Shown piece after piece: positions 1-12,830 of a stretch of DNA of 64,000 nt. Numbering within the stretch: the first letter of the stretch is position 1; each line of letters begins with the position of its first letter. Where the stretch lies: contig CM067526.1 of NCBI GenBank assembly GCA_034509925.1, positions 4,713,501 through 4,777,500 on the forward strand. The letters run 5' to 3'. This DNA comes from Hirudinaria manillensis. Taxonomy: Eukaryota; Annelida; Clitellata; Hirudinida; Hirudinidae. Both the position numbers and the translations under genes were made by a program. The notes beneath the pieces were generated by a model. That model did not search any database. It had not been told where the DNA came from and saw only the letters and a list, made by a program, of their open reading frames with translations.

Positions 1-276
1 TGGATTTATGCCGCAACGAGTATTGTGAAATAAAATTTTTCCCATTCATCAATCTCAATTTTAATTTTATTTTGAAATTCATGTCGCTATTATTCTTAAT
101 TATTTGTAATAAGTGGGAATCAATAGCTATAAAAAAAACATTCTGATATTATTACAAACCAGAATGAGTTAAAAGTAACAAATCTCTTCATTTGACCCTC
201 TATAAGGAAATTATGGACTTGAATAAAGATGATCTGCCCATCCAGTCTGATGCTCTGGCTGGACAAATGCAATTTG

Positions 277-3200
277 TCACATTATTTTAAATGAGAGATT
301 GAGTCCATCAGTCAATCCTCTAACCTGTGCTTCTGAGGGTGATGACCAACCTCTGTAAAGGGATTCCACTCCACTTATCGGGGACTCGTTGTTGTCGCTC
401 GACTCATCATTTGCCTCGCTTCCCTGCGAACCAGGGCTTAATCCTCCTTCATTGCAATAAAGAGTTTGCATCTTATTTTTCTGCAGATCCACTGGAGATT
501 CTCCACTAAAGATACTTTCTGAACAACCCTCTTGTTGACTGATAAAATTTTTCAGCATCTGAGATCTTATCTGACCATCTTTTACAATAATTCCTTTTAT
601 GATGCTTTGAGATGATTTAACGTAGAGTCCTTTTTTCTTTGGTGCGATTGCAGGAGTAAAATCATCACATTTATCGACATTGTCTGACTTGTTGTCAAAC
701 AAACAATAAGACTTTGAAACTTTCTTTAAAATGCCCTTTATTTTGGTTTCATCTGAGGAAATATCTTCAGTCACTGGCTTGTCATGAAATCTAGTTTTGA
801 TGTCAGTCTCTTTCCTTCGTCTGGCTCTCCTCGAATGACCTTGTCGATCATCAATAACATTAACGATGGTAAAACCTGCAAATGAAACTCTCCTCTTCTG
901 GTTGATCGGGCTTGAATTTTCGGTTTGTGACACCATGTCCGATGCTACTTTCTGCGGGAAACAAACCAATTTGCTGACTGAAGACTTCAATTGTAAATTG
1001 TTTTGTGGAATATTGGGAGTGTTTGAGATTTCTGCATTAATCCCAACAATTTCTTGTGAAAGATCTAATGCGGTGGAGGCCGAGTTTGTGCTCGTATCAA
1101 CATCTGCTGGAAAAACAGAAAGAAGTGCTTTGAAATCGATTGGATCTTGTCTTAGATGACCTCTCATTGAAATAAAACTGTAAGAGCTTTTGCAAATCTT
1201 TTTCGAGGAACTGGTTTCTTTATCTTTATTAGAATTAACATCTAAGACAAGATCTTCATTGGTTGGATTAAGACTAACTATTTTGAGTTTGACTTCAGAA
1301 GTCTTAACGAACTTTTTGCACAATTTTTGCTCATTTATTTGATAATTACTGGGAAACTTTGAGTCCTTGACAGTAAAATCTGAAGATTCAACAAAATTAC
1401 TTTGAACCATCAACGAAGTGTTTTCTTCAGCGATAGTTGAGTTGCTTAGATTTAATTGATCACATTCTGAAATGCTAATAGGATTTGTATTGCAAGTGTC
1501 AACAAACTCTGAAAATTTATTTTCTTGCAGCTCTTGAACATTATTGCAAAGCTCTGCAGCTTTTGATATATTCCTATCCTTGGCAATATTCCTCATCTTT
1601 TTATAATTATTTTTAAATTTCACTTTGCTCTGCGACTTCCTTGCATTCCAAATCCTCTGTGGCTTAATGTATTTACCAACTTTATTATTCATTTCAACGC
1701 ATTCAAAGCTCGATTCACCATTTTCAAATTCTGGTTTACTTAGACCTAACGAATCATCATCAATAAGTTTTTTATTTGTAGGTATGGCATTATTCTGCAG
1801 ATCCATATTACAATCAGTAAATTTGAAACCATCCAATTCTCCAAGATTGGGTATACTCAATTCATTTCTATCTGTCAAGATATCAGCCATTACCAAAGGG
1901 TCTGCGGATGTGAAGTTAACTTCACTGTTTTCAACAATCTCTATTTCAACCACTCCATCATCTTTTACTTTCACTTCAGATATTTTAAGTTGCTTCTTTT
2001 TTCTCTTTGTTACTTTACTTTTCATTTGTTTGTTAAGAGCTTTACTTCCTACTAAATTTAGATCAACGTCACAAATTTCATTAGAATCGGGACCCAATAT
2101 ATCTTTAAAGATTATAATTTCTTGATTCTCTTGCTGTTCTTGCAATTCTGAAGAAACTACTATTTCACAGTCTACCTGTAACTGATGATCATTTTCATTC
2201 ACTTGAGGCAACACATTAATGTCTGTCATTAACTTATTATTAACACCAATTTCAATGCTTTCAATTTCTTGTCCTAAATCCATTGAAATGTTTTGTGTCA
2301 GCTTAAGATTCTGTGGACTACCTTCGATTGAAGCACTTTTTAAAGAATCCATTTTCACAACTTCTTCATTTTTATTTACAGGTGACTCTACTCCAGAATG
2401 AATTTTATCCATTTGTAATTGATGAGCCCCCTTGTGTGCCTTTGCTTTCTTCCTTTTACCATAACATGTCTTCTTTTTCTTATGCTTTTGTTTGTGATTA
2501 TTGCCAGTTTTACTTTCTTGACAAAATGAATCAAGGGTTAACTTTTCAAAATTGTTCTTATTTTCAACTCCCCATTCTTCTTTTGATGATAAGCACGTGT
2601 TTTCCATAGTGAGAGTGGTTTGAGAAGTACAAACACTTTCAGAAAGTAACCCAACATTTGACTCTTTCAGCAAGATAATGTTGTCAGCTTTGTTAGTTTT
2701 TCCATCTGAGTAAATGTAAAGTTCTTTTAATGTCTTTTGTGAATTATATTCTTGAGGAACTTCAAGAATTTCCATTGAATCATGACACTGAATGCTTACA
2801 TCCATTTCAATAGCAGCATCTTGAGTAAAATAGTCATCAGAAGCAAATTTGTCATTCTTACTAGTATCATGTATGTTAGGAACTTGTATGATATCATTCT
2901 GAATTTCATTTTTGTTATCATAAGCATGACACTTGTTCAATGCATCTGGCATTTCATTTTCTTCAGGATTCACAAATGATTTGTTTTTGTCAAGCCATTC
3001 ACTGTCAAGATCTTCTTTTGAAAGCAAGTTCTCATAGATTGTAAGAATTTTAACCTCTTGCAAACTAATTACAGGGTCTGTTGGCTCGTCAATGTTTCCT
3101 TCTTGATCAATAGATGCATATTTTTCTCTTTCATTTTCTGATCGAGATTCATAAAAATCTTTGCCATCAATATTTTCCCTTGAAAAAGATTCAAGTGATT

Positions 3201-4541
3201 CTGCACCATAAACAGTTTTTTCCCCATTAAGTTTTCTTTTGGGAGTTACTGGAACTACAGCATCTTCAACTTTATGTGAAAGAATTTCTTGATTGATGCA
3301 AGGTCTACCAGACCTTGGAACATGCTGTTCAAAGTGATGCTTTTCACCAACAATTGAAAAAGATGATTGCAATTGGGATGTTCGACAGAGTCTTTTATTT
3401 CTTGGACTTCTGGTATCTGTCGATTTGTTTGAACATCTGATAATATCATCAAAATCCTCATATGTGAAATCACTGCGTACTTTAAACTGTGCAGTTTTAA
3501 ATCTTTCCTTCATGGGTTTCTTGGTAATCAGCATGTCTTCATTGCAAATTTCCTCACAGATTTTATTAGATTTTTTAGCTAATGGATACTTAGATTTATA
3601 ACAAACAGGAGAACTGTGATGAACTTGGTCAAGCTTTTCTTTACTTCTATGGGACATGCACTTCACTGCAAGGTTGGGGAAATGATCTTTCCTCCTGGAA
3701 TAAACATTTCTTTCACTAAACAAAGTTTCATCCACATTTTTACAACTTGGATTATCTCTCTTTTCTCCTTGTATGATATTCATGTTCATGTAATTCTCAA
3801 CAGTTTTGTTTAACTTTGCATGAGTTCTTTTGTGGATATGAAACAAACTTCCACTATTATAAAATGATTCTTCCTCACTCAAATCATACACTTTAAAATC
3901 ATACTTTTTCTTCTTGGGGGTTCCAATAAATCCATGCTTTGACTTAAAAAATTTGGGAATAACAACTTGTTTTGAATAATTCTTCAATTTGCTTTGTTCG
4001 TTCCAAAAATTGGCTTGATTAACTCTGTAAAGTTAATAGCTTTGATATTTGCAGACAAGCCACTAAATAATGGGCAAAAATATTCACCCAGGAATTTATT
4101 TTATAATCATTTTATCCATCAAGAATGTAGAATTAAACACTATTTGATTGCATTGCTTTATAATTAGTTACTTAAAAAGTCAATCTCAATGCATACAGAT
4201 ACTTTTAGATACTGTTTTGCCAATAATAGCATTCGAGCACTTTTAAGAAAAGCCATAGATGCTGAAACAGTGTAAGTTGCACTTTTACTCGGACCGTCGA
4301 CTAGCGAAAAATCGTGATCTCAGTACAATTATGAAAATTAACAAAAAATAATATTGATTTCTATAGATACTAATGCGAGTTAATTCACCAAGAAACAATT
4401 GTTTTACCTATTTATCCCATTCTTCACATTGTTCCATTTCTTCAGTATCCTTCCGTTTATCTGTTCGCGACTTAAAAATGGAAATAGTTTCTTCGTTTTC
4501 AAAGCTTCTGAACAAAGAAACGAGCGCTTAATTGATTCCAT
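277..4541 (-). CDS. Large disordered nuclear-type protein with PP1-docking motifs
   Basis: I do not recognise the orthologue. Two exons are read on the minus strand. Exon 1 is 4541-4408, starting at an ATG at 4541 and ending in a GTAAAA donor. Exon 2 is 4024-277, after a TTTACAG acceptor. The phases join cleanly and give about 1,293 residues. The open frame continues upstream of the TTG at 3987, so that codon is not the start. The protein is rich in Lys, Ser, Asn, Asp and Glu, with basic clusters (KKKK near the start, a KHKKKKTCYGKRKK stretch, RRARRRK) that look like nuclear localisation signals. Near the C terminus are RRVSFA (about 871-899) and, downstream, KGILKK (about 720-740). These fit the RVxF and [GS]IL[RK] protein phosphatase 1 docking motifs found in chromatin and kinetochore PP1 regulators such as Repo-Man, Ki-67, KNL1 and RIF1. 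The usual order, SILK before RVxF, is reversed. A PP1-targeting role is inferred from motifs only. No folded domain is visible. Confidence 0.7.
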
Positions 4542-4746
4542 CTATCTCAAAAGCAAGGTCCCGAAAGCAGACGACTAAGCGATTACGAATAAGGAGGACG
4601 TGAATGCTTATTTTTATTATTATTTAAATGTTCAAGGGCATAATTAATTAACTGATTATTTATTTATTAACTTTTATATGAACATAATAAAAATGCCATT
4701 ATTTTGTTGTAAAGAATCTTGAAAAATGAAGCTTGTTTCATGTGAC

Positions 4747-5008
4747 CTATTCGGTCGTCTGCATATTATCAGAGGTTTGACCAGAATCTCTTAGTGGCTG
4801 AGCAGATATTGCACGCAACTTGAAATCTGATGAATATTTTTGTTTGATAGAGGCCAAGTCACTCTCTGACAGATTCTTTGAGTGTTTAGAGCGTTTCAGG
4901 TGTGATCCATGTCGCCTGTAGATGTGACTTCTGGTGTTGGATACTATTGAAGCATGAGTGCGCCAATTAGCCCTCTGACCACCTTCTTCCATGTTCTCAC
5001 GAAAGGCT
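4747..5008 (-). CDS. Putative C-terminal exon of a small unidentified gene
   Basis: An open frame runs on the minus strand from an ACATTCAG acceptor at about 5009 to a stop at 4747. It encodes roughly 86 basic, Ser-rich residues ending in DNMQTTE. It may be the cytoplasmic tail of the protein whose membrane segment lies at 5495-5620. Joining the two through a poor donor (GATG/GTCCTT) keeps the frame, but that splice is uncertain. No family was recognised. Confidence 0.35.
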
Positions 5009-5474
5009 CCTGAATGTGATAAAAAAAATGAAACAAATTGTTAATTAAAAAAATATGAAATTCTAGTAGGGCCCCGCACAATAATAGCAAATTTATTTTT
5101 GGACATTTTAGTAAACTTGTTAAATTTACAGCTTGTTACTACATCTTATTCATTTGTTTATTTATTTTTATTTTCATCACGGGAGGAGTACATGCTACAA
5201 TTTTACTTTAATATTTGGTTCACGAATGGCTAGAGCAAAACTGACATTTTAAGCTCCCTGTTAAGTCATTGTTTCAACTTCAAACATTAAAAAAAAAGTG
5301 CGATCCAGTATAAATTAAAAAAAAACGTTTACAAGATCTTCTGCGGACCATGTAAACATTCAAAATATTGGAGTGTGCTTTGAATATTGTGATTTCTGTA
5401 GGTAAATATATCTGTTAAAAACTGAAAAACAAAACAATTACATATATTTGCATGCACGATAAAGATTAACATAA

Positions 5475-5620
5475 ATAAGGACCATCTCCATGTCCATTTT
5501 CTTCCTCTTCTTGAGCGTATGTGATGATGAAGACAATGCAATCCTGAGCTATCTTCACCAACATGCTGATCCACATGACCAGCATAACAGGCACCAAGAC
5601 ATTTTTCACGAAGATTGATT
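5475..5620 (-). CDS. Putative exon encoding a transmembrane segment
   Basis: After a TTTGATCAG acceptor at 5621-5623, one minus-strand frame encodes a strongly hydrophobic stretch (VLVPVMLVMWISMLVKIAQ, followed by CIVFIITYA). An acidic EEEENGHGDG segment and a stop at about 5475 follow. The hydrophobic run is long enough for one or two membrane passes. A second acceptor-like site lies at about 5420 (TTGTTTTTCAG) with a short open frame behind it, so the exon structure is unresolved. I found no start exon between 5640 and 6900. It is probably part of the same gene as 4747-5008. Confidence 0.3.
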
Positions 5621-5639
5621 CTGATCAAATATTATTTTT

Positions 5640-6934
5640 TTTCTTTAAATTAGACGTTTACCACAAATGCTATATAGCAGTTTTAGTTTTTATTAATTTT
5701 CAATGCATACCCTCCAGAGAAAATACTCTGGTATAATTCATTTAGAATCCAGATTTTTTAAGAAAATGTTATTTTTTGTTGTTTACAAACAGTGACGTAC
5801 TGGATGAAAATCTATGTAGTCTTTATTTTAACATTGACACGGACAATAATAAATTAGCAAATTAAATTTCAATTAATGATCAACAAACTTTTTCATTCTA
5901 ACAAATTTTTCTTAAATTGTGTAATGATCCGCCTGCGTTTTCTACTGTCAAGAGAAAGCATTAAAATGAAAAAGGAAATACGGAGAGTTAATTATTGGTT
6001 AGATTTTTCCCCGAAAATAGCATCTATTTGTCTCCATGTTTTTTCTTTATTTGCTTAATAATCTCAAATGATGAGAAACTTGTTGATACATCGAATAAAA
6101 TTTGCAACCCAACTTATGTCCTAATACATAAGTGAAATAAGCAAGTGCAAGAGAATAGAATGAAGATACTTTTAATTAATTTAATTATTTGAAGTTGGAA
6201 GATCACAATTTTTGACAAAAATGATTAACATTTAATCAAGTTAAATCATAGAAATGTCTCCACTTGAATAGTTTTAAGAGAGCTTTGGTATGAGATGATT
6301 AGAATCAAATATTTTCCGACCAATAATCATTTATATAATAATCATGTGTCTCCAATTAAACAAACGAAGTGTACTAAAACATGAGTTGGTCCAGAAAACA
6401 CAACCAAATATGTATGAAGGGCGTACATGTTAATGAAAGCAACGCAGGTATGTTGGCTTTTAAGAATAAATATGACGGCGGCTTATTACAACTATACAGG
6501 TAATAGGTGTAACAGTTATTTATGACCAACCTAACAACTAATCAAGTTAAGTGCTTAAAATAGTCTAATATTAAAACTGATTGTATAATTAATTAAAATT
6601 GTTAGAATAAAATTTATTCCAATTGAATGACATGATCAAATGAATTGTAATATTTGACCGAGTTTATTTTGTAAACAGTACAATTTTCCTGAACAACAAT
6701 ATTTTAAATATAATATTTGCAATAAATCTGACAAGCGGATACATGAATAATTGTTGAGTTTCGACAAGGAACCAGTCACAAAAGTATACAGGCATAGTTC
6801 GCTAGATGTCCTGGTAAACAAAACGACGACGTCGTCAAAGTTGCGATTGGGAGCTTATCGCTTGTCTTTCAACTGTAAATCGATCTTTTAAACTTATAAA
6901 CTTTCTAGAACATCACCGATACATACCTTCCAAG
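5640..6934. other. Intergenic, no gene seen
   Basis: AT-rich sequence with short chance ORFs only. The last 130 bp before the CLINT1 start carry a GCGATTGGGA element (inverted CCAAT box) at about 6842 and a GACGACGTCGTC palindromic CRE-like element at about 6823. These may belong to the CLINT1 promoter. Confidence 0.5.
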
Positions 6935-7981
6935 ATGATTAACGTAACAATGTCCAAGGTTCGGGAGTTGGCAGATAAAGTGTAAGTTATGTTCTTCAGG
7001 TGTTGAGTACGATAATTTTTTTAATTAAAATTTTTTTTTTCCTTTACACTCATTGGCACATTATCTGCTACCGTTTCTTGTCAGTATTACGAAACATCGA
7101 TTGTAGTATAGTTTTCATTAGGTCATGTATGAGTTTAAAAAGATTATTAAGATATAATTAAGCGGAATTGATTTCATTTTAAGGACGAATGTAGTCATGA
7201 GTTATACTGAAGTGGAAGCAAAAGTTAGAGAGGCAACAAATGATGAACCCTGGGGTCCAACAGGTGCCATTATGCAAGAAATTTCTCAATACACGTTCAC
7301 CTACGAACATTTTCCTGAGGCCATCGGAATGTTGTGGAAAAGAATGTTAACTGACAGCAGAAAAAATTGGAGAAGAGTTTACAAGGTATCCTTGGATATT
7401 TCCAAGTAGATCAGCCACTTTGTTGACATAATCAGGCTTTCCTTTGATTATAATCAATCACTTGTTTTATAAATGCTTAATTTCCATTCAGTCCCTAAGA
7501 CTTCTCGACTATTTGATCCACAACGGGTCGGAACGTGTGATCGGAGCCACGAGGGAAAGACTGTACGAGTTGCGACAGCTGGAAAACTACACGTACACTG
7601 ACGAATATGGCAGGGATCAGGGTATCAATGGTAAGAAATCAAAATTTTATACATTTTTATTCCTTTATGGAAGTTGAATGTTAACTTGTAAGATTATATA
7701 ATATTATGCTTATTGTTCTGGTATAGAAGTTTACATTTATTAGATTCTCTAAATAATCATTTTAAGTAAATTAGCAAAACTTCATTTCTTTTCGAAGATA
7801 GTTTCCATTAAAAATGATTTACACGAGTGCTTTGCATTCCACTTTTAAATGTAAAGCAGACGTTTCCCAGTGTGAGTTTAATTGCCTTGCCTTGTTCAAG
7901 TTCTAACAGCTCCTGAGTGGACTTTAATCAGCAGTTTGTTTTGAGAAGTGACAAACACAAATGATTCTGCAACCACAGCAT

Positions 7982-8030
<49 letters not shown>

Positions 8031-11000
8031 GATATAATTATATATATATATATATATAGTTATGAGCTTACTGACTGCCGAGTACCGTGATATTGCTGTT
8101 GTTATTATTCTTATTTATTTATTATATTGTTATTTACTACTGAGTACTGTGATATTGTTGTTGTTGTTGTTATTTATTTATTTATTTATTTTCCTTTAAC
8201 AAATGTTACAATTTTTATTTTTATTTTAAACAGTTCGTCAAAAAGTTAAGGAGATTTTGAACCTCGTGCAAAATGATGACCTGTTGAGAGAAGAGAGGAA
8301 GAAGTCGAAAAAGAATAAAGACAAATACGTTGGAATCGTCGGGGGAGGATATGGCTCGAGATACTGTGAGATGATATTTGTTTTATTAGATCTTAATTTG
8401 TTTATAATTTAGTTTTAAATATTAATTTAGAATTTATTTATAATTCGTCTCGTGGATTAAAGTTTAGTTACTGGTATCACTATTACTGTTTTAACATCAG
8501 GTGATGATTATGATGCAAGCGGAGTTTCCAGCTACGACAAGAAACGACTGGACGACATAAAGGACTGGCAGTCGGGCAACAAAACCATTGCAGAGGAGGC
8601 CATCGACAAGGTCAAAGAGTTCGTTAGCAGCATTAGAATCTTCGACAATCCTGATGACTTCGGGTGAGGGTTTAGTTCGTCGCGTGTCATTTGACGATCA
8701 TTTCTGGATTCTTGTTTTCATTGCTGACATCGTGTTGTTTCAAATTGCTGACTCTTCAAGTTGACTGAAGCCTCTAAATTGATTGATAACCTAATCAATA
8801 GGTTTGATTGTTCTTTCACAAAACAGTAGCAACGACCTTTACGAAGATGACGGTCCCTATGGCGACAGAAACGGAGATTTCAGGGACGGAGATTATGCCT
8901 CGAGGCGCGATTTCAAAGACAAAGACGATGCCGAGAACAAGCCGAAATATTCGTACAGAAAGCCAAATTCTGATTCGGTTTGTACTCGTAATCTTTGTAG
9001 TCTTTTCTGTTGCTGTTGTTGTTGTTGTTCTTGTTCTTGTTGTTGACATGTGATACAAGCGAACACATCTCGCATTTAGTCATAAAAAACTGAAATTCCG
9101 ATAGCAATATGGCTGTGACGTGTTTGATGTTGCTGTTGCTTGAAGGTGCAAGAGAAATCAGGTGAACGAAGCAAGCAGACGACAAGTAAAGCAAACCAAC
9201 CTGCGACGTCTGCCTGCGCGGATGCCAACGGGGATTTTGCTGATTTCAAATCTTTCGAGGACGCGGGAGACGACTTTAACCCGAGGGCCTCTGAACCAGG
9301 TGACGACACTTTCCTGTTTTTTATTGATCAATTTTTTTTTTAAATCACCCTAACTGAAATCATATTCATTTGTTTTATTATTTTTCTCATCAGTTCCTAA
9401 ACAGAATTCATCTCTACCAGCTCCAATAAAGTGAGTTTTTGTTTTTTGTTTTGGAGATTCGCAATTCATTATGTTTTCGTTTAACACTCGTTTGACGTAG
9501 TTCTCTAAACAATCGGCTTTAATTATTTTTAATTTGATTTTCCAAAGATTAATTCAATTAATAAAATTATGTTGGAAAATGATTTCTTTAACCATTCAGA
9601 ACACCGCCACTACCACTACTACTACGTTTGAAATGCTTTACTTTTAAGTAATTGAAATAATTTCAACTTTTCATCAGTAACTTGTCTAATGCTTAAAATT
9701 TTTGGTTCTAAGCACTTTTTAATATTTAACAATTAATTAATTATTTAATATTCGTTAATTAATTATTTAATATTAATTAATTAATTATTTAATATTTAAC
9801 TAGAACAAAGTCTGAGACTTCGACTCCTGCAAAGATCCCCTGCGACCCTCTTCCTACATGCAACGTTCCAACTCAGTCGCAAAGCAACGCCGATCTTCTC
9901 GGAGGCTTGGATTTCGGATCTACCTCGATGCCGGCTCCTGTGACCAATCAGAATTCCTCTCTCTTGGATGATTCATTATTTACCAACAATAATGATGTGG
10001 CAGTACAGCAGACGACACTTTTCCAGCAACCGATGTTCCAGCAACAACAACTACAACAGCAGCCGATGTTCCATCAACAGCAACAACAACCAATGTTCCA
10101 GCAACAAATACAACAACAGCAGCCAATGTTCCAACAACAACAACAGCAGCAGCAGTTCCATCCCATGCCTTCCATGCAGACCTCGGTTCTTGCTCCTCAA
10201 GGTAAAATCCTTTCTAATAAAACAATAAATAAATAAATTAATTAATTAAAGTTGAAGTATTAATATATAATGCAATCTTTTGTAATAATTCTGTAACGAT
10301 TTAATGATGGCATGCATTGATTACTTGATGATTCAGATGACCTCTTCAGTCCAATAATGGCTCCTTCAACACTTCAACCAGTCCTTCAACCCAATTCAAC
10401 CCCATTGATGCCTGTTCAGAACAGCATTTCAGCCAAACAAGTAATTTGTCATTTCTTTTTGTTTATTACTCCATTATTCAATAAAAAAAATGCCTGAAAA
10501 TGCTATGAAATATTGTGACAAGAGCCTGCAGGTACAAATGTTTGCAGGCTTTAAAATTGTTGCTCCCTAATTGTTATGCTTGCTTAAAGAACACGTTGAA
10601 ATGCTTTAATTTGATTGGTGCATTTCAATATTTGTTTGAATATTGAATTGAGAAAGTCATCTGCACATGCGGTGGATACTACTGAAATTAATGTCATTTA
10701 ATGTAATTTCAACATTGATTTCTCAAACAAACCGATCTTGAAATCCAGCAGGCGACCTCTGCCCATCAAACTACTGCAGACCCGAAGCTCGGAAGCACTT
10801 GGCTCGGTGCCGGAGTCAACATTTCTTTGGATAACTTGGGTGGAAAGCAACAAAAAGCCACTGCGTTGACCATCAAGCAATTGCAGCTGCAACAGCAGAA
10901 CAGAGGTGGTTGTAAATTTAAATTTAAAAAAAAATTAATGTTTTTATTTCAAAAATACCCTTTAAAGCTTTTTGCGGAATGATGGTCGTCATTCCAACAC

Positions 11001-11284
11001 TTTGGATTCATTAGATTCGAAGCACGCCACCTAGTGAATATTCATTAGTTACGCTTTCGTTTTTCTTTTGTATTTCGAATGCCGAGATAAAAATAATAAA
11101 TTTTCGAATCCCAGGAGCGAACGCGCCGAGTCCCGTCCGACCCGTGGTCGGAAATCAGCCCGGTTCGTTCCCCGGCCAGTACGGGGGGTCGTTCGGACGG
11201 GAGGGGACGCCCGCCCCTTCCTACGGAGCGAACGGTCCGTCCGCGCTCCGGCAACACCAGCCTTCTGCAGGATCCCTGCTCTAG
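6935..11284 (+). CDS. CLINT1: Clathrin interactor 1 / epsinR (ENTH-domain adaptor)
   Basis: EpsinR binds PI4P membranes, clathrin and AP-1 at the trans-Golgi network and endosomes, and sorts SNAREs. Exons: 6935-6981, 7184-7385, 7492-7630, 8234-8365, 8501-8663, 8827-8977, 9146-9299, 9394-9430, 9804-10201, 10337-10440, 10752-10905, 11115-11284. All phases agree and give 616 residues. The first four exons encode an ENTH domain with family hallmarks NDEPWGPTG, KNWRRVYK, NGSERV and DQGIN, followed by RKKSKKNKDKYVG. Exon 7 has GDFADFKSF, an acidic-Phe motif like gamma-ear ligands. Exon 9 holds a Gln/Met/Phe repeat. Exon 11 contains STWLGAGVNISLDNL, matching the conserved C-terminal patch of vertebrate CLINT1 and separating it from ordinary epsins. 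No UIMs are seen, as expected for epsinR. The last exon is unusually GC-rich. Confidence 0.93.
7983..8060. repeat. (TA)n microsatellite in CLINT1 intron 3
   Basis: Long alternating TA tract, interrupted by a short AAGATATAATTA block, followed by ATT/TTATT-rich simple sequence to about 8200. It lies wholly within an intron. Confidence 0.9.
10018..10160 (+). repeat. PMFQQQ coding minisatellite in CLINT1
   Basis: The exon contains about five imperfect units encoding PMFQQ(Q)n separated by poly-Gln of CAA/CAG codons. It is an in-frame, length-variable low-complexity tract in the disordered adaptor tail. Confidence 0.85.
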
Positions 11285-12830
11285 TTACCATTCAGCTTCA
11301 TTTTCTTCAGGAAATTTTTAATTGTATTTTTAGGTGATTAACGTTTTTTTTTTTAAATCAATTTTATTTCATGATTTACCAAAGAAGGGTTGTCGAGCTA
11401 CGATGGTTGCCATGACGGAATGCTGTCGTGATTTCGTGCTTTTGTGTGCGTCGATGATTTTGATTTGAATTTCAAATTCCAAGGTTTGCAAATTTCCGCG
11501 CTATTGTTTACTAATGTCCGCCATTTCCACTCGTCCCCTTACGCCGGCACGACTCGTAAGCAGACGAACTCGTCTCCTCCACTTGATGTTTCTTCCGTCT
11601 ATCTCACATCACCATTACAATTGTGTTGCTATTTTTTGAGACGTGTGATGGACACATGTGATATTTTGTCTTACTTGTAAATACAAAAAGATTCTTAAAA
11701 TGTTTACCCGTAAACACGGAGGCTGCGCCGTCGACGCGATCGAAGTTGCGATCGGTTTTCACGAGACCGAACGGGGATTTCCGACGACAGGTGTATTTCT
11801 GGATGCAACTTGATGTCATCATCATCATCACCACTTGCTCGTGGAGGACATCAAGTGTCGTTAACATTTTATTATTATTTGATTAATTAATATTATTATT
11901 GTTATTATTATTAATGTGGGATCATTGATTATTTGAATTTTGTACTTATGCAATCAATCAATCATTTTTTGATCTGTTAATATTAAATTTGATTCTCAAA
12001 CATATCATCATCATCGGCTCGATCATCCTCTCGTATGTCGATTCATCCCATGCTTCTTGTTCATTAACATTCACTATGAATAATGATGACGAACAATGAT
12101 ATGAAAAGTGCACTTCTACTCTGACCTTCTTCTGTCATTCTCATTTTCTTCCTGGTGGCAACATTTTAATATTGTGTGCAAAGCCATAACGTTTCCATTG
12201 TAGCCAAGTTGCGCATGGATTTTTCACAAAACCATTGAACATGACCAGGCTCTGTGCATTTAAAATGCTGGATTTATTGCATGGTTGATTGGAACATGAA
12301 ACATCAATACAAGTATGATAAAAACAGCAAAGAATTTTTGTTCAATTTTATATAAGTACGACTGGTTGTGATTTGGATAGGGGCGATTGGTCGTCAATAA
12401 CATTGAGTACCATTTAACGAATTACGGTTATAATCGAGGTCGTTGCGTTTGGGGATGCTGTTGGATTTGGGGAAATGATGAAAAGGTATCATTTGTGTCA
12501 AAAGAATAACAATGTAACGATCTTCAGAAAGCAAGGTATAGTTTGTGGATCGTGAAGTAAAATACTTTTCGAAGTGTGTTTTTTTATTTCAGTAGACCTT
12601 GTCTCCAGGTGTTTTAGTCTGAATAGTTTTTTTAAAGATGTCTGGGATACGTTGTAGAAATTAGATCGTAATTTACAAAAAAATCGAATGTAATAGTCCA
12701 CGGAGAGTGGACAAATAGAGTGGCAAAGATATTTAGTTTAAAGAATGAGTAAGCGCTAAAGTATAAAAGTTTCTTAAAATTTTCAAGAAGTTGGTCATAT
12801 GCTCATATCATCGTTGCCAAGAGAAGCAGG
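11285..12830. other. CLINT1 3' flank and intergenic region
   Basis: Roughly the first 600 bp is probably CLINT1 3' UTR: moderate GC, no continuing frame. The rest is AT-rich with ATC/ATT runs. A GGCGATTGGTCG inverted CCAAT element lies at about 12385. I see no gene. Confidence 0.4.

Noticed and set aside
3985-3987. TTG at 3987 as start of the large minus-strand protein
   Set aside because: The frame is open upstream to a splice acceptor at 4025 and joins in phase to an ATG exon at 4541.
4190-4276. Plus-strand ATG mini-ORF of 28 codons with a donor-like end (GTAAGT)
   Set aside because: It lies inside the intron of the minus-strand gene. Splicing to the next acceptor gives an immediate stop, and no family was recognised.
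11045-11337. Three ORFs over the GC-rich CLINT1 exon
   Set aside because: High GC opens all frames. Only the in-phase CLINT1 frame follows a proper acceptor.
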